Assembly: GCF_947503875.1 (NCBI RefSeq)
Contig: NZ_CANNFH010000001.1
Span: 496,001 to 560,000 of the forward strand
Length of the DNA stretch: 64,000 bases
DNA from: an uncultured Polaribacter sp.
GTDB taxonomy: Bacteria > Bacteroidota > Bacteroidia > Flavobacteriales > Flavobacteriaceae
Direction: 5' to 3'
Shown: positions 55,101 through 64,000 of the stretch, piece after piece
Layout of the letters: each line of letters opens with the position of its first letter
Position numbering within the stretch: the first letter of the stretch is position 1
Translations under genes and position numbers: made by a program
The notes under the pieces: generated by a model
Told to the model about the DNA's origin: nothing
Database searches by the model: none
What the model saw: only the letters and a program-made list of their open reading frames with translations

Positions 55101-56666
55101 CTGCGCAACCCAGATATGGATGGTGTTTTAAAATTAAAAAACGCTGGCTTAAAGTTTCCTTATTTAAATGTAGATTACGATTTTGAAGGCGAGTCTGAGA
55201 TCACACTTTTACAGCAGTCTTTTATTTTAGAGAATTTTAAATTACTAGATTCTAAAAGAAAAACAAAGGGTTTTTTAAATGGTAACATTTCACATTTAGA
55301 TTTTAAACAATGGTATTTAGATTTAAATATAGAAAGTGATAATCTGTTAGTTTTAGATACAGAAAATACAGAAGAAGCCTTGTATTATGGTAGTGCCTTT
55401 ATAGATGGTACAGCAGATATTTATGGTTTAACAGATAGATTAACCATAGATATAAAGGCGAAAACAATGCCAGGAACCATTTTTGTGTTGCCTTTAAAAG
55501 ACGTAGAAACTGTAGATAGTTACAGTTTAATTCATTTTAAAACAGAGCAAACTGTGGTAGAAGAAAGGCAAGATGAAGTTGCCTTACAAGCTCTAAAAGG
55601 ATTGTCTCTTAATATTGGTTTAGAGGTAACATCAAGTGCAGTTGCGCAAGTGGTTATAGATGAGGTTTACGGCAGCCAATTATCGGGTAAAGGTTCTGGT
55701 AATTTACAAATAGAAATAGACACTAGGGGTAAATTTAATATGTATGGAGATTATGTTGTAAGTAGTGGTGTTTATGATTTTAAGTATGGTGGTATTGTAA
55801 ATAAGCCTTTTGTGATACAAAAAGGAGGTACCGTTTCTTGGAACGGAGATCCTGCAAACGCAAATTTAGATGTAACTGCAGTTTATAAAGCCAAAGCCAA
55901 TCCTGGTGTTTTATTAGAGAATTTTAACTCTAATAGAAATATCGAGGTAGATTTGGTAGCAAGAATTTCTGGTGGTTTATTTAACTCTAAACAAGAATTA
56001 GATATTTTATTAACAAATGTAGATCCCACTATTGCTAGTGAATTAGAGTTTATTTTAAATGATAACAATGTTAATGAAAAAACGACTCAGTTTATATCTT
56101 TATTAGCCTTTGGTAATTTTGTAAATCCAGATCGAGTTAATTTTAATGCAACAGACCAAATAGCAAATACAGCATCAAGTGCAATTGCAGGTGCATTTTC
56201 TAACCTTTTAAATAGTCCAGATAGTAAGTTTCAATTGGGTGTAGATTATCAACAAGGTCAGACAGATAATGATATTGAAAGGCTAAACATAGACAATCAA
56301 GTAGATTTATCTGTAAGTACACAAGTTAGTGATAGAGTAATTATTAATGGAAAAGTTGGTGTGCCTGTTGGTACGCAAACTCAATCTAGTGTTATTGGCG
56401 AAGTAAAAGTAGAGGTGCTTTTAAACAAAGAAGGTAATTTTAGATGGGTTATTTTTAATAGACAAAATGAAATACAGTATACTATAGAAGACCAAGGTTA
56501 TACGCAAGGTATTGGTTTATCTTACCAAGTTAATTTTAATACGCTTGCAGGTTTATTGCAAAAAATAGGCATCAACAAAAAAGACAAAACAGCGTCTAAA
56601 AAAGAAATTCCTAAAAATAAACCCATTAGAAAAGAAGAAGAAATTAATAATTTCGAAGGAAATTAA
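52158..56666 (+). CDS. tamB: TamB/AsmA-like translocation and assembly protein
   Basis: A 1,502-residue envelope protein with one N-terminal membrane anchor (residues about 25-46), followed by a very long beta-rich periplasmic part made of repeated short strands. The C-terminal DUF490 (TamB) domain starts around residue 1,140; its late text includes IEIDTRGKFNMYGDYVV and LDVTAVYKAKANPGVLLEN. TamB-family proteins bridge inner and outer membranes and are linked to protein assembly or phospholipid transport. It is divergent from tsaD; this gene pair is common in flavobacteria (recalled, not checked). I chose ATG 52158 over the TTG at 52143. Confidence 0.92.
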   Translation: MFLLLKEKQIINLKKSVIKTFAYKTVKLIGYFILFLLLLSLLLSTSFVQTKLGNYATGKINEEYGANLAIGKINLSLLGSVQLKDVQIKDHHKDTLIFVNKLSTSLLSAKKVLDKQVLLGDVILSDASYYMKTHKGEKQNNISVFLQSFVTNKPKDSLAPPFVLKADNIYVQNLDFKIINENNQKPLIFSAVNIGGNVQDLAINGANFEAKTRGLHFKTNQGIVVNNLTTDYAYTNTKMNFENTLLKTEKSDLNANIVFNYNKGDLAKFTDNVKITANFTKSKIKITDLKKFYTELSGNDVIFFNGKLNGTLNNFDLRNLNLKTRKGIKVIGNLSFVNAVNTKRGFVFDGKLRNLSASYAELKNILPNVLGNTLPSEFSKFGRFTAKGNVRLTPTQISAAIALRSKIGTIVSDLEIDNINNIDNASYIGDLELTDFDMGAFFNNPLFGLVSLKGDVNGSGFTLNNINTAFIGTISALNFKEYTYQNIVTNGRYQNNKFDGDLVIDDANFKMKFNGLADLSSTTHKFDFKSNIAYLNLKETNLFTRDSTAVLKADIAVDIEGNTLDNIIGKAVFNKVFYTNQEQEYAFKEFIVSSSLKDSIKTIAVTSKDIVDGKIAGKFYFSDLPKVAQNALSSVYTNYKPYAVSPNQFLDFNFEIYNQVVNVFFPDIFIDNNTKIKGKINSDKNLFRLNLSSPKVAYLKNEIEDIILRTDNKNPIYNTFLSAKEVNTDYYKVSKLKLININRNDTLFFKSEFEGGKKKNENFNLDFFYTFNSEGKSVVGFEESSFIFKENTWNINPDVTNTDKITFDLNANEFNFSQFKLISGAQEIEFTGSLKGTQEKVLLADFTKVNLQSFLPEIDSLALKGQLSGHLDFIQKEGNYKPEANLTIKDFEINNFKQGDLSLNIKGQNSYKTYDVDLSIENESVKSIAANGLLDFSAERPIIDLEVLLEEFQLNAFSPLGQDVLSSLRGSASGNFTLRGFLRNPDMDGVLKLKNAGLKFPYLNVDYDFEGESEITLLQQSFILENFKLLDSKRKTKGFLNGNISHLDFKQWYLDLNIESDNLLVLDTENTEEALYYGSAFIDGTADIYGLTDRLTIDIKAKTMPGTIFVLPLKDVETVDSYSLIHFKTEQTVVEERQDEVALQALKGLSLNIGLEVTSSAVAQVVIDEVYGSQLSGKGSGNLQIEIDTRGKFNMYGDYVVSSGVYDFKYGGIVNKPFVIQKGGTVSWNGDPANANLDVTAVYKAKANPGVLLENFNSNRNIEVDLVARISGGLFNSKQELDILLTNVDPTIASELEFILNDNNVNEKTTQFISLLAFGNFVNPDRVNFNATDQIANTASSAIAGAFSNLLNSPDSKFQLGVDYQQGQTDNDIERLNIDNQVDLSVSTQVSDRVIINGKVGVPVGTQTQSSVIGEVKVEVLLNKEGNFRWVIFNRQNEIQYTIEDQGYTQGIGLSYQVNFNTLAGLLQKIGINKKDKTASKKEIPKNKPIRKEEEINNFEGN

Positions 56667-56857
56667 GAAAAATTTATACTTCTTTTATTCAAGAAAAATT
56701 AGATTTCTACTCTAAAATATTTACAATCTATTTTACTAAAGTAAAATATTGAATTTTTACTTAAAAATACGCTTTTTATACGCTTTCAAAGGCTAAAACG
56801 TTTTCGTAGTTTTATTATTTTAAGTCTTTAAAATACTGTAATTTTACCAAGATAATT

Positions 56858-57841
56858 ATGAAGAAAATAAAAAAAATAGGAGTAATGACTTCAGGAGGCG
56901 ATTCTCCTGGAATGAATGCAGCTATACGTTCTGTAGTTAGAGCATGTGCTTATTACAGAGTTAGTTGTGTTGGTATTTATAGAGGGTATGAAGGTTTAAT
57001 AGAAGGTGATTTTATAGAATTAACGGCAAGAAGCGTAAATAATATAATTAATAAAGGTGGTACCATTCTAAAATCTGCTAGGTCTAAAGAATTTAGAACT
57101 AAAGAAGGAAGGGCTAAAGCTTATGAGCATTTAAAAGAAAATGATATTGAAGCCATGGTTGTAATTGGTGGAGATGGTTCTTTTACAGGAGCTGTAATAT
57201 TTAATGAAGAATATAATTTTCCTGTAATAGGAATTCCAGGAACTATTGATAATGATATTTTTGGAACTTCGCACACATTAGGTTATGACACAGCATTAAA
57301 TACCGCCGTAGAAGCTATAGATAAAATTAGAGATACTGCATCTTCTCATAACAGGTTGTTTTTTGTAGAAGTAATGGGTAGAGATGCTGGTTTTATTGCT
57401 TTAAATGCAGGTGTTGGGGCAGGTGCAGAAGAAATTTTAATACCAGAAGAAAATTTAGGTTTAAATAGAATGCTAGAATCTTTAAAAAAGAGTAGAAGAA
57501 CTGGTAAATCATCTAGTATTGTTGTAGTTGCAGAAGGAGATAAATCTGGAAGAAATGTGTACCAATTAGCAGAATACGTAGAGGAAAATTTACCAGAATA
57601 TGATGTTAGAGTTTCTGTTTTAGGTCATATGCAAAGAGGTGGTTCTCCATCTTGTTTTGATAGGGTTTTGGCAAGTAGGTTGGGTGTAAAAGCTGTGGAA
57701 TTGATTTTAGACGGAAAAACCAATTTAATGGTAGGTTTAAAAGATAACGAAGTGATAAGCACAAGTATTGCAGAAGCAATTAAAGGAGGACACTCTATAA
57801 ATCAAGAACTTTTAAGAGTTTCTGATATAATGACAACGTAA
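56858..57841 (+). CDS. pfkA: ATP-dependent 6-phosphofructokinase
   Basis: PfkA phosphorylates fructose-6-phosphate, the committed step of glycolysis. The 327-residue protein is the short bacterial type: GVMTSGGDSPGMN at residues 8-20, the ATP site GGDGSFTGA (residues 104-112) and the catalytic region GIPGTIDNDIFGT with Asp131 and Asp133. Further text includes EVMGRDAGFIAL and GHMQRGGSPSCFD. Having Gly108-equivalent GDGS-type residues fits ATP rather than PPi use. gapA follows 31 bp downstream, so two glycolytic enzymes are co-transcribed. Confidence 0.96.
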   Translation: MKKIKKIGVMTSGGDSPGMNAAIRSVVRACAYYRVSCVGIYRGYEGLIEGDFIELTARSVNNIINKGGTILKSARSKEFRTKEGRAKAYEHLKENDIEAMVVIGGDGSFTGAVIFNEEYNFPVIGIPGTIDNDIFGTSHTLGYDTALNTAVEAIDKIRDTASSHNRLFFVEVMGRDAGFIALNAGVGAGAEEILIPEENLGLNRMLESLKKSRRTGKSSSIVVVAEGDKSGRNVYQLAEYVEENLPEYDVRVSVLGHMQRGGSPSCFDRVLASRLGVKAVELILDGKTNLMVGLKDNEVISTSIAEAIKGGHSINQELLRVSDIMTT

Positions 57842-57857
57842 AATTAAGTAATAGTAA

Positions 57858-58874
<1,017 letters not shown>

Positions 58875-58897
58875 TATTTTAAAAAAAAATCAATAAT

Positions 58898-58931
58898 AAA
58901 CCTGATAGATTTATTTCTATCAGGTTTTTTA
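58898..58931 (+). terminator. Terminator after gapA
   Basis: A perfect 12-bp stem AAACCTGATAGA/TCTATCAGGTTT (58898-58909 with 58916-58927) has a 6-nt loop, followed by T's. Confidence 0.88.
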
Positions 58932-58936
58932 GTTTT

Positions 58937-58984
58937 ATCTAACAATCTAACTATCTAACTATCTAATAATCTAAAAGTCCAAAA
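58937..58984. repeat. Octamer array, atctaact units
   Basis: Six units in register: atctaaca, atctaact, atctaact, atctaata, atctaaaa, gtccaaaa. It lies between the gapA terminator and the ridA stop. Confidence 0.85.
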
Positions 58985-58986
58985 GT

Positions 58987-59367
58987 TTACTTTACAGCAA
59001 TTGCACTAATTTCTACATTAACAAATTTGGGTAAATTGGCAACTTCTACCGTTTCTCTGGCAGGTGCTGTGGCTTCATTAAAATATTCTCCATAAACTGC
59101 ATTTATTTTGCTAAAATTATGCATGTCTGCAATAAAAATGGACGTTTTAATAATGTGTTCAAAAGTCATACCTGCTGCTGCTAAAACTTCTTTCAAGTTT
59201 TCCATAACTTGCTTTGTTTCTGCTTCAATAGAATCTAAAACCAATTCCCCATTTTTTGGGTTAATCGCTATTTGACCAGAAGTATAAAGTGTATTTCCAC
59301 TTAAAATAGCTTGGTTATAAGGTCCTATTGGTGCAGGTGCATTTTCTGTTGTAATTATTTTTTTCAT
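58987..59367 (-). CDS. ridA: RidA-family reactive enamine/imine deaminase
   Basis: RidA hydrolyses reactive enamines or imines such as 2-aminoacrylate formed by PLP enzymes. The 126-residue protein from ATG 59367 (MKKIITTENAPAPIGPYNQA) has the family length and the signatures PIGPYNQAILSGNTLYTSGQIA and, near the end, ARETVEVANLP with the catalytic Arg. I reject a longer start at 59382 because its codons are part of an octamer array. It is a single leftward gene. Confidence 0.94.
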   Translation of the reverse strand: MKKIITTENAPAPIGPYNQAILSGNTLYTSGQIAINPKNGELVLDSIEAETKQVMENLKEVLAAAGMTFEHIIKTSIFIADMHNFSKINAVYGEYFNEATAPARETVEVANLPKFVNVEISAIAVK

Positions 59368-59376
59368 TTTTTTTAG

Positions 59377-59404
59377 TTTCAAAGTTTCAAAGTTTCAAAG
59401 TTTC
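59377..59404. repeat. Octamer array, tttcaaag units
   Basis: Three perfect copies of tttcaaag and a partial tttc, just upstream of ridA. It is the same 8-bp period as the other arrays but a different unit. Confidence 0.85.
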
Positions 59405-59464
59405 GTTTTTGCGGCTTAGTTAAAATAAATAATTTTATTTATTCTTTTTAGTAAACAGCATAAA

Positions 59465-62173
59465 TTAAAACAACCTTCTATCCGGAGGTCTAATTTTTTC
59501 CCATTTTAAATCTTGTAGAACAGAAGATTTTACACCAATAAAAAAGGTGTAAGAAGAATTATTACCAAACGGAACCCAATTAAAATTAAAATTCCAGCTA
59601 TCTAAATCTCTAGAGAAATTAAATCTAGAGAATGTAAAAGCACCATTTTTAAAGTCGTAACCAGAGGAATAACCCAATTTCCATTTCGGAGATAAATCTA
59701 GGTTTCCGCTAAAAACAATACTGTGCACACCTATTTCTCCGCCATCTAAACCATTATTTCTAAAATTTGTAGAGTATGCCAAATTAACAGACCAAGGTAT
59801 GGTAGCATTATACAATTTAGCTGTTTTATCTTTCTCTTCGTCTTGATTTTGATTTGTGTTTGGTCCTCCCCCTAATTGGTTTCTATTCGCAAAACGATTG
59901 GTAGGATCTATATTTGCACCAATAACATCTGTAGTATTGTTTGGGTCTCTATTTTCTTTTTCTTTTTTGTTTCCATCTTTTTTAAAATCTGCACTAGAAA
60001 TGGAGTAATTGGCACTTAAATTTGCATTAGCAAGCCTAAAAATACCAGAGTTAAATTGATTAATTCTAATAGGAGCACCAGAACTAGAAGCAACCACTTT
60101 ATAAGGGTCTAAAGTACCATTTAAATTTATAGCTAATTTATTCTTAAAAAGCCTTGTACCTGCAGAAAAAGTAACAGGAGCCCAACGCAAACTATCTGCA
60201 GCAATATTGTAGTTAGAATTAAAGTTTAAGTTGTTTAAAATGGTGATTTTTTCGTCTTCTTCATCACTGTCTGGGTCTTTGGGTGCCATTTTTGCCTCTA
60301 AAACATTGTTTAAAGTAATACCAATAGAATTACTAACACCTGCTCCTGGTCTGCCAAAAATACCTTGGTCAAAAGGTGTGTACTCCTCAAAATCATCTGG
60401 GTTATTACCAGATCTTACACGGCGTATATGTTGCGCTTCAAAATCTGGTCTATAAGAATAAGAAATAGAAGGTCTAAAGGTATGTCTAATCCCTTTTAAT
60501 CTTCCCTTTTTAAAGGGGAATGTACCGTAAATATTAGTAGCTAAACTTACACCTGTATTGTACTCTCTAAAACTTTTAAAACCTCTTAAGGTATCTGTAA
60601 CAACTACATTTCTAGTGGCATCGTATTCTTTTTGTATGTAATCAAATTGCCAAACTTCCTCATAATTAATACTAGGTGAAACCGTAAAATACCTAAAAGC
60701 CTTAAAATTTGTATTGGTACCTGTTCTATGTTGCATTCCTGCTCTGGCAGTTTCAAACATTTTAGCTGTTAAAAAATCGTCATCTGTAGTGTTTATTAAA
60801 TATTGCCCATCTAAAGTATAATTAAAGCCTAATTTTTGAATAGGGTTTTTTTGAACTCCGTTTTTACCTGCAAACGGATAAACTCTATTCATATTTAAAT
60901 TTAAAGACGGTAAGGTCATTGTAATTTGCTCTGTATTTGTGTTTTGTTGATGGGTTGCTGTAACATTTAAGTTAAAAGGTGTGCCAACAAAAGTTTTATT
61001 ATAATTTACAGAAGAGTTAAAAGAGTTGGTTTGTGTTTGCGCAATATTAAATTGATTTTGAGATTCTCTAAAAAAACGACTACTACCTAAGTTAACAGAG
61101 GCTGTAAACCTCGAATTTGGACTGGCTTTTGCATCTTGATTATGACTCCACCTGATATTAAAGTTATTAGATTTTCTAAAATCATCAAAACCTCTGATAC
61201 CACTTATATTGTTTTCAAAATTAAAGTTAAAAGCTCCATTAAATCGATATCTTTTGTTATAATTAGAATTTGCTCGTAAACCCCAACTACCATTAGAAAA
61301 AACATCAGCAGTTATACCTAAATCTACATAATCACTAATAGCAAAGTAGTATCCTCCGTTCTGAAAACCAATTCCTCTGTCGCTACTTCCCGTGTCAAAA
61401 GCGGGAACTAAAAAGCCAGAAACACTAGTTTCTGTAATAGGAAAATAGGCAAAGGGTATAAATAAAGGAGTAGGAATATCAACAATGTACAACTGACTAC
61501 CACCAACAATTATTTTTTTTCCGGGTACAATTTTGGCCTTATTTGTGCCTATATAATAATCAGGATTCTTTTTTTCTGAAGTGGTAAACCTAATTTTTCT
61601 TACATAAATTGTAGAATCGTTTACACGTTTGGTTTTTTCTCCGTAAGTAAACATTTCACCCTGTTTGGTTTTTAAGCCATAAATAATTGCTTTCTTACTT
61701 TTAAAATTATAGATAATAGAATCTTGTTCAGATTCTTCTGAACCTTGCCTAAAAATTGGTTTTTGTACATAACCAGTACTATCTATAATTCCTTTTGCAA
61801 AAAGTGTATTTTTGGTATAATCTACAATTATAATACCTGCTTTTAGATCGATATCTGTATATTTAATATTTGCCTCATTATAAAGAGTTACTTTTTTAGT
61901 TTTGGCATTTTGTATGGTGTAATCTGTAGCTACATGTGTAATTAAATCTTCAATAGTTTCTTTAGGCTTTATAGAATCTCTTTTAATTGTGTCCTTTTTT
62001 TTGAGTAAAAGAGTATCTAATTTTTTAGGTGTAGCTTTTACACTCGCAATTACAGAGTCTTTCTTTTTTGCAGGAATTGTAATTTTTTTATCTGGTTTTA
62101 TATCTTGGGAATACCCCAACTTTATAAAAAAGTAGCAACAAAATAAAAGTATGTATGATAGATTTGTTTGCAA
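59465..62173 (-). CDS. LPS-assembly protein LptD-like
   Basis: A 902-residue outer-membrane protein that inserts lipopolysaccharide at the cell surface. A signal peptide (SYILLFCCYFFIKLGYSQ) is followed by an OstA/LptA-like domain (about residues 85-240, with text such as YNEANIKYTDIDLKAGIIIV) and a long beta barrel ending in an aromatic-rich C-terminus. It is the Bacteroidota version, in which the barrel is very divergent from E. coli LptD. No ATG is near the signal peptide, so I use TTG at 62173. It is divergent from an amidase gene. Confidence 0.85.
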   Translation of the reverse strand: MQTNLSYILLFCCYFFIKLGYSQDIKPDKKITIPAKKKDSVIASVKATPKKLDTLLLKKKDTIKRDSIKPKETIEDLITHVATDYTIQNAKTKKVTLYNEANIKYTDIDLKAGIIIVDYTKNTLFAKGIIDSTGYVQKPIFRQGSEESEQDSIIYNFKSKKAIIYGLKTKQGEMFTYGEKTKRVNDSTIYVRKIRFTTSEKKNPDYYIGTNKAKIVPGKKIIVGGSQLYIVDIPTPLFIPFAYFPITETSVSGFLVPAFDTGSSDRGIGFQNGGYYFAISDYVDLGITADVFSNGSWGLRANSNYNKRYRFNGAFNFNFENNISGIRGFDDFRKSNNFNIRWSHNQDAKASPNSRFTASVNLGSSRFFRESQNQFNIAQTQTNSFNSSVNYNKTFVGTPFNLNVTATHQQNTNTEQITMTLPSLNLNMNRVYPFAGKNGVQKNPIQKLGFNYTLDGQYLINTTDDDFLTAKMFETARAGMQHRTGTNTNFKAFRYFTVSPSINYEEVWQFDYIQKEYDATRNVVVTDTLRGFKSFREYNTGVSLATNIYGTFPFKKGRLKGIRHTFRPSISYSYRPDFEAQHIRRVRSGNNPDDFEEYTPFDQGIFGRPGAGVSNSIGITLNNVLEAKMAPKDPDSDEEDEKITILNNLNFNSNYNIAADSLRWAPVTFSAGTRLFKNKLAINLNGTLDPYKVVASSSGAPIRINQFNSGIFRLANANLSANYSISSADFKKDGNKKEKENRDPNNTTDVIGANIDPTNRFANRNQLGGGPNTNQNQDEEKDKTAKLYNATIPWSVNLAYSTNFRNNGLDGGEIGVHSIVFSGNLDLSPKWKLGYSSGYDFKNGAFTFSRFNFSRDLDSWNFNFNWVPFGNNSSYTFFIGVKSSVLQDLKWEKIRPPDRRLF

Positions 62174-62185
62174 CGCTTTAAATAC

Positions 62186-62193
62186 TATTTTTG
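62186..62193 (+). promoter_or_regulatory. -7 promoter box TATTTTTG before the amidase
   Basis: TATTTTTG fits TAnnTTTG; it lies 72 nt before the ATG at 62266, in the region shared with the lptD-like gene. Confidence 0.4.
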
Positions 62194-62265
62194 TGTAAAT
62201 ATATAAATATGGCTCAATATTTGAAGTTTCATATTTTAGATTTCAAAATTAGTTAAATTTTATTG

Positions 62266-63360
62266 ATGCAATCCCAACAAATCCACAAAAATATATTGAA
62301 AAATAAATTTCTCTTATTCTTTGCATTTACTTGCTTTTTATTTTGCAATACAAACCATTTTTTTGCGCAAAAAAAATATGTAGTTGTAATAGATGCAGGT
62401 CATGGTGGCAAAGATCCTGGTAATACAGGTAACGGTTATAAAGAGAAAAGTATTGTCTTAAAAGTAGCTTTAGCCATTGGTAATTTGTTAAATAATAAAA
62501 AAGATGTAAAAGTAATTTATACTAGGCACACAGATGTTTTTATAGATTTATGGAAAAGGGGAGATATTGCAAACCACGCAAAGGCAGATTTATTTGTTTC
62601 TATTCATTGCGATTCTCATACTTCTAATGCGTACGGTGCAGGAACTTTTGTGTTGGGTTTAAGAGGTAATAAAAAGAATTTAGAAATTGCAAAAAGAGAA
62701 AATGCTTCTATTTTATTAGAAGATAATTTTGAAAAACGTTATAAAGGTTTCGATCCTAACTCAGCAGAGTCTGTTATTGGTTTATCGCTTTTGCAAGAAG
62801 AAAATTTAGATAAAAGCTTAGTTTTAGCCAGTCTTATTCAAACAAACTTTGCTTTTAAGTTAAAAAGGAACGACCGTAAAGTAAAACAAGATAATTTTCA
62901 GGTACTAAGAGAAACGATTATGCCAAGCGTTTTGGTAGAATTAGGTTTTTTAACAAATAAAAGAGAAGGGAGATATTTAAATTCTAAAAAAGGGCAACAA
63001 GAAATGGCAAAAGCAGTAGCAGACGCTATTTATAAGTATATCAATAACCTAAAATTAAATACAGTTGCAGATCAAAATTCAGCAAAGCCTGTAAATCAAA
63101 ATGCAATTGTTTATAAAGTACAATTGGCATCTAGTAAAACCAAGTTAGCTACAAAATCGTATAACTTTAAAGGTTTAAAAAATGTAGAAAGGGTAGCTGT
63201 AGATTCTTATTTTAAATATTACTTTGGCAATTCTGGCGTATATAAAGAGGTTCAAAAATCATTAAAAAAAGCAAAAGCAAAAGGATATAAAACTGCCTTT
63301 ATTGTTGCTTTTAAAAATGGAGAAAAAATTTCTTTAAAAGAAGCATTAAAAACGAAGTAA
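62266..63360 (+). CDS. N-acetylmuramoyl-L-alanine amidase with C-terminal SPOR-like domain
   Basis: This zinc amidase cleaves the peptide from peptidoglycan glycans, mostly at division. The 364-residue protein has a signal peptide (KFLLFFAFTCFLFCNTNHFFAQ), an Amidase_3 domain (VVIDAGHGGKDPG with a zinc His, FVSIHCDSHTS with a second, and VLVELGFLTNKREG with the catalytic Glu) and, from about residue 280, a domain like SPOR (VYKVQLASSKTKLA), which would bind denuded septal glycan. ATG 62266 is preferred over TTG at 62263. An MCE gene follows 55 bp downstream. Confidence 0.92.
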   Translation: MQSQQIHKNILKNKFLLFFAFTCFLFCNTNHFFAQKKYVVVIDAGHGGKDPGNTGNGYKEKSIVLKVALAIGNLLNNKKDVKVIYTRHTDVFIDLWKRGDIANHAKADLFVSIHCDSHTSNAYGAGTFVLGLRGNKKNLEIAKRENASILLEDNFEKRYKGFDPNSAESVIGLSLLQEENLDKSLVLASLIQTNFAFKLKRNDRKVKQDNFQVLRETIMPSVLVELGFLTNKREGRYLNSKKGQQEMAKAVADAIYKYINNLKLNTVADQNSAKPVNQNAIVYKVQLASSKTKLATKSYNFKGLKNVERVAVDSYFKYYFGNSGVYKEVQKSLKKAKAKGYKTAFIVAFKNGEKISLKEALKTK

Positions 63361-63389
63361 TATTAATACTTTCTAAAGGAAAATATTAG

Positions 63390-63397
63390 TAATTTTG
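63390..63397 (+). promoter_or_regulatory. -7 promoter box TAATTTTG before the MCE gene
   Basis: TAATTTTG fits TAnnTTTG and ends 18 nt before the ATG at 63416, as at hemA. Confidence 0.5.
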
Positions 63398-63415
63398 TAT
63401 CTAAATTAATTATAC

Positions 63416-64000
63416 ATGTCAAGAGAGTTAAAAACAGGAATTGTAGTATTGCTAATAATTATTTGTTCTTTATGGGGTTTTAATTTCCTGAAAGGACAAA
63501 ATTTGTTTGATGGTGGTACAAGAGTTTTTAAAGTAGAATACCCAAAGATTGGTGGCCTAGCAAAATCTAGCCCTGTTACTATAAACGGATTAAAAGTGGG
63601 TACCGTAGATAAAATAGAGTTTGATACAAACGAAGCTACAAGAGGGCATTTGATAGTAACTTTTAGTGTGCAAAACGATTTTGAGTTTTCTAAAGAAAGT
63701 GTTGTTCAAATTTACTCCCCTAATCCTTTAAGTGGTTCTAACTTGGCTATTGTGCCTAGTTATAAAGGTGAAACTGCTGTTTCTGGAGATACATTAATGG
63801 GCGAAATGGAAGAAAGTTTATTTACTTCTATAGGTGAGCGTTTAGATCCGCTGCAAGCGAAATTAGAAAAAGTTATTGTAAGTGCAGATACTTTATTTAC
63901 AAGCGTAAATAAAATTTTAAATGAAAAGGCAGTAAATGAAATAGATGAATCAATAGCAGATTTATCATTAACCATAAAACAACTTAAAAATGCAATTATT
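63416..64000 (+). CDS. MCE/MlaD-family lipid-transport protein (cut by right edge)
   Basis: Only the first 195 residues are visible. They begin with a membrane anchor (IVVLLIIICSLWGFNFLKG, residues about 9-27) followed by the MCE domain (VFKVEYPKIGGLAKSSPVTINGLKVGTVDKIEF in part: NGLKVGTVDKIEF; and IYSPNPLSGSNLAIVP), as in MlaD, which moves phospholipids between membranes. A helical region starts around residue 145. The C-terminus and possible partner genes are beyond the window. It is preceded by its own promoter box. Confidence 0.9.
   Translation, partial: MSRELKTGIVVLLIIICSLWGFNFLKGQNLFDGGTRVFKVEYPKIGGLAKSSPVTINGLKVGTVDKIEFDTNEATRGHLIVTFSVQNDFEFSKESVVQIYSPNPLSGSNLAIVPSYKGETAVSGDTLMGEMEESLFTSIGERLDPLQAKLEKVIVSADTLFTSVNKILNEKAVNEIDESIADLSLTIKQLKNAII

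Noticed and set aside
59368..59382. RidA start at 59382
   Set aside because: The extra codons are part of an octamer repeat; the ATG at 59367 gives the usual family length.

Overview
The window is AT-rich chromosomal DNA from a member of the Bacteroidota, most likely a marine flavobacterium close to Polaribacter or Tenacibaculum. I base this on the protein families, the recurring TAnnTTTG/TAnnTTCG promoter boxes (the Bacteroidota -7 element), a LptD/TamB/LpxK Gram-negative envelope set, and a haem cluster with a fused HemC-HemD. No phage, integrase, CRISPR array, rRNA or tRNA gene was seen. Nearly all of it is core metabolism; the unusual signals lie mainly between genes.

Layout. 1-5702 (minus): a fatty-acid beta-oxidation operon, marR, fadN-like, thiolase, acyl-CoA dehydrogenase (cut by the left edge), in the same gene order as Bacillus subtilis fadNAE. 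A nonsense-ridden four-helix-bundle (S23/TIGR02436-type) gene bracketed by a 12-bp inverted repeat sits in the last gap. Two MarR-type operators precede marR. 5880-10263 (plus): NatAB-type ABC exporter, MscS channel and a sigma-54-type response regulator without an HTH domain. 10347-14099: an oxidative-stress group, katG facing away from peroxiredoxin, thioredoxin and a small conserved protein. 14151-19884: SGNH hydrolase with a small basic 54-aa protein, two DUF368 membrane proteins, aroE and a DUF349 protein. 19969-24893: a coiled-coil protein with a cysteine-less zinc-ribbon remnant, Nif3-like protein, lpxK, a secreted thioredoxin and an OmpA protein. 25003-28933 (minus): symporter, small barrel-like protein, pdxH, sixA and ppx.

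29711-41438 is a haem biosynthesis island. hemA, hemCD, hemB, hemL, hemE and hemF run rightwards, and hemH and hemJ run leftwards with an AraC regulator that faces hemA. Together they can take glutamyl-tRNA to protohaem under aerobic conditions. A perfect 13-bp inverted repeat lies between the AraC gene and hemA. 41973-47130 holds two different 2-oxoacid dehydrogenase E2 genes and PDH E1-alpha, but no E1-beta. 47259-63360 contains secreted and envelope genes (M15 dipeptidase, sulfatase-type transferase, TamB, LptD, amidase) mixed with tsaD, pfkA, gapA and ridA. The window ends inside an MCE/MlaD gene.

The best hunting leads are: (1) the inverted-repeat-bracketed S23-type pseudogene, which looks like a minimal dispersed element; (2) at least eight intergenic arrays with an 8-bp period but a different unit at each site; (3) the paired MarR operators; (4) the AraC/hemA inverted repeat; (5) three genes whose promoter box ends exactly 5 nt before the ATG, suggesting leaderless mRNAs; and (6) a structured repeat at 39500-39635 that I recall from other Bacteroidota. 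All calls were made by reading; no alignment or search was run.
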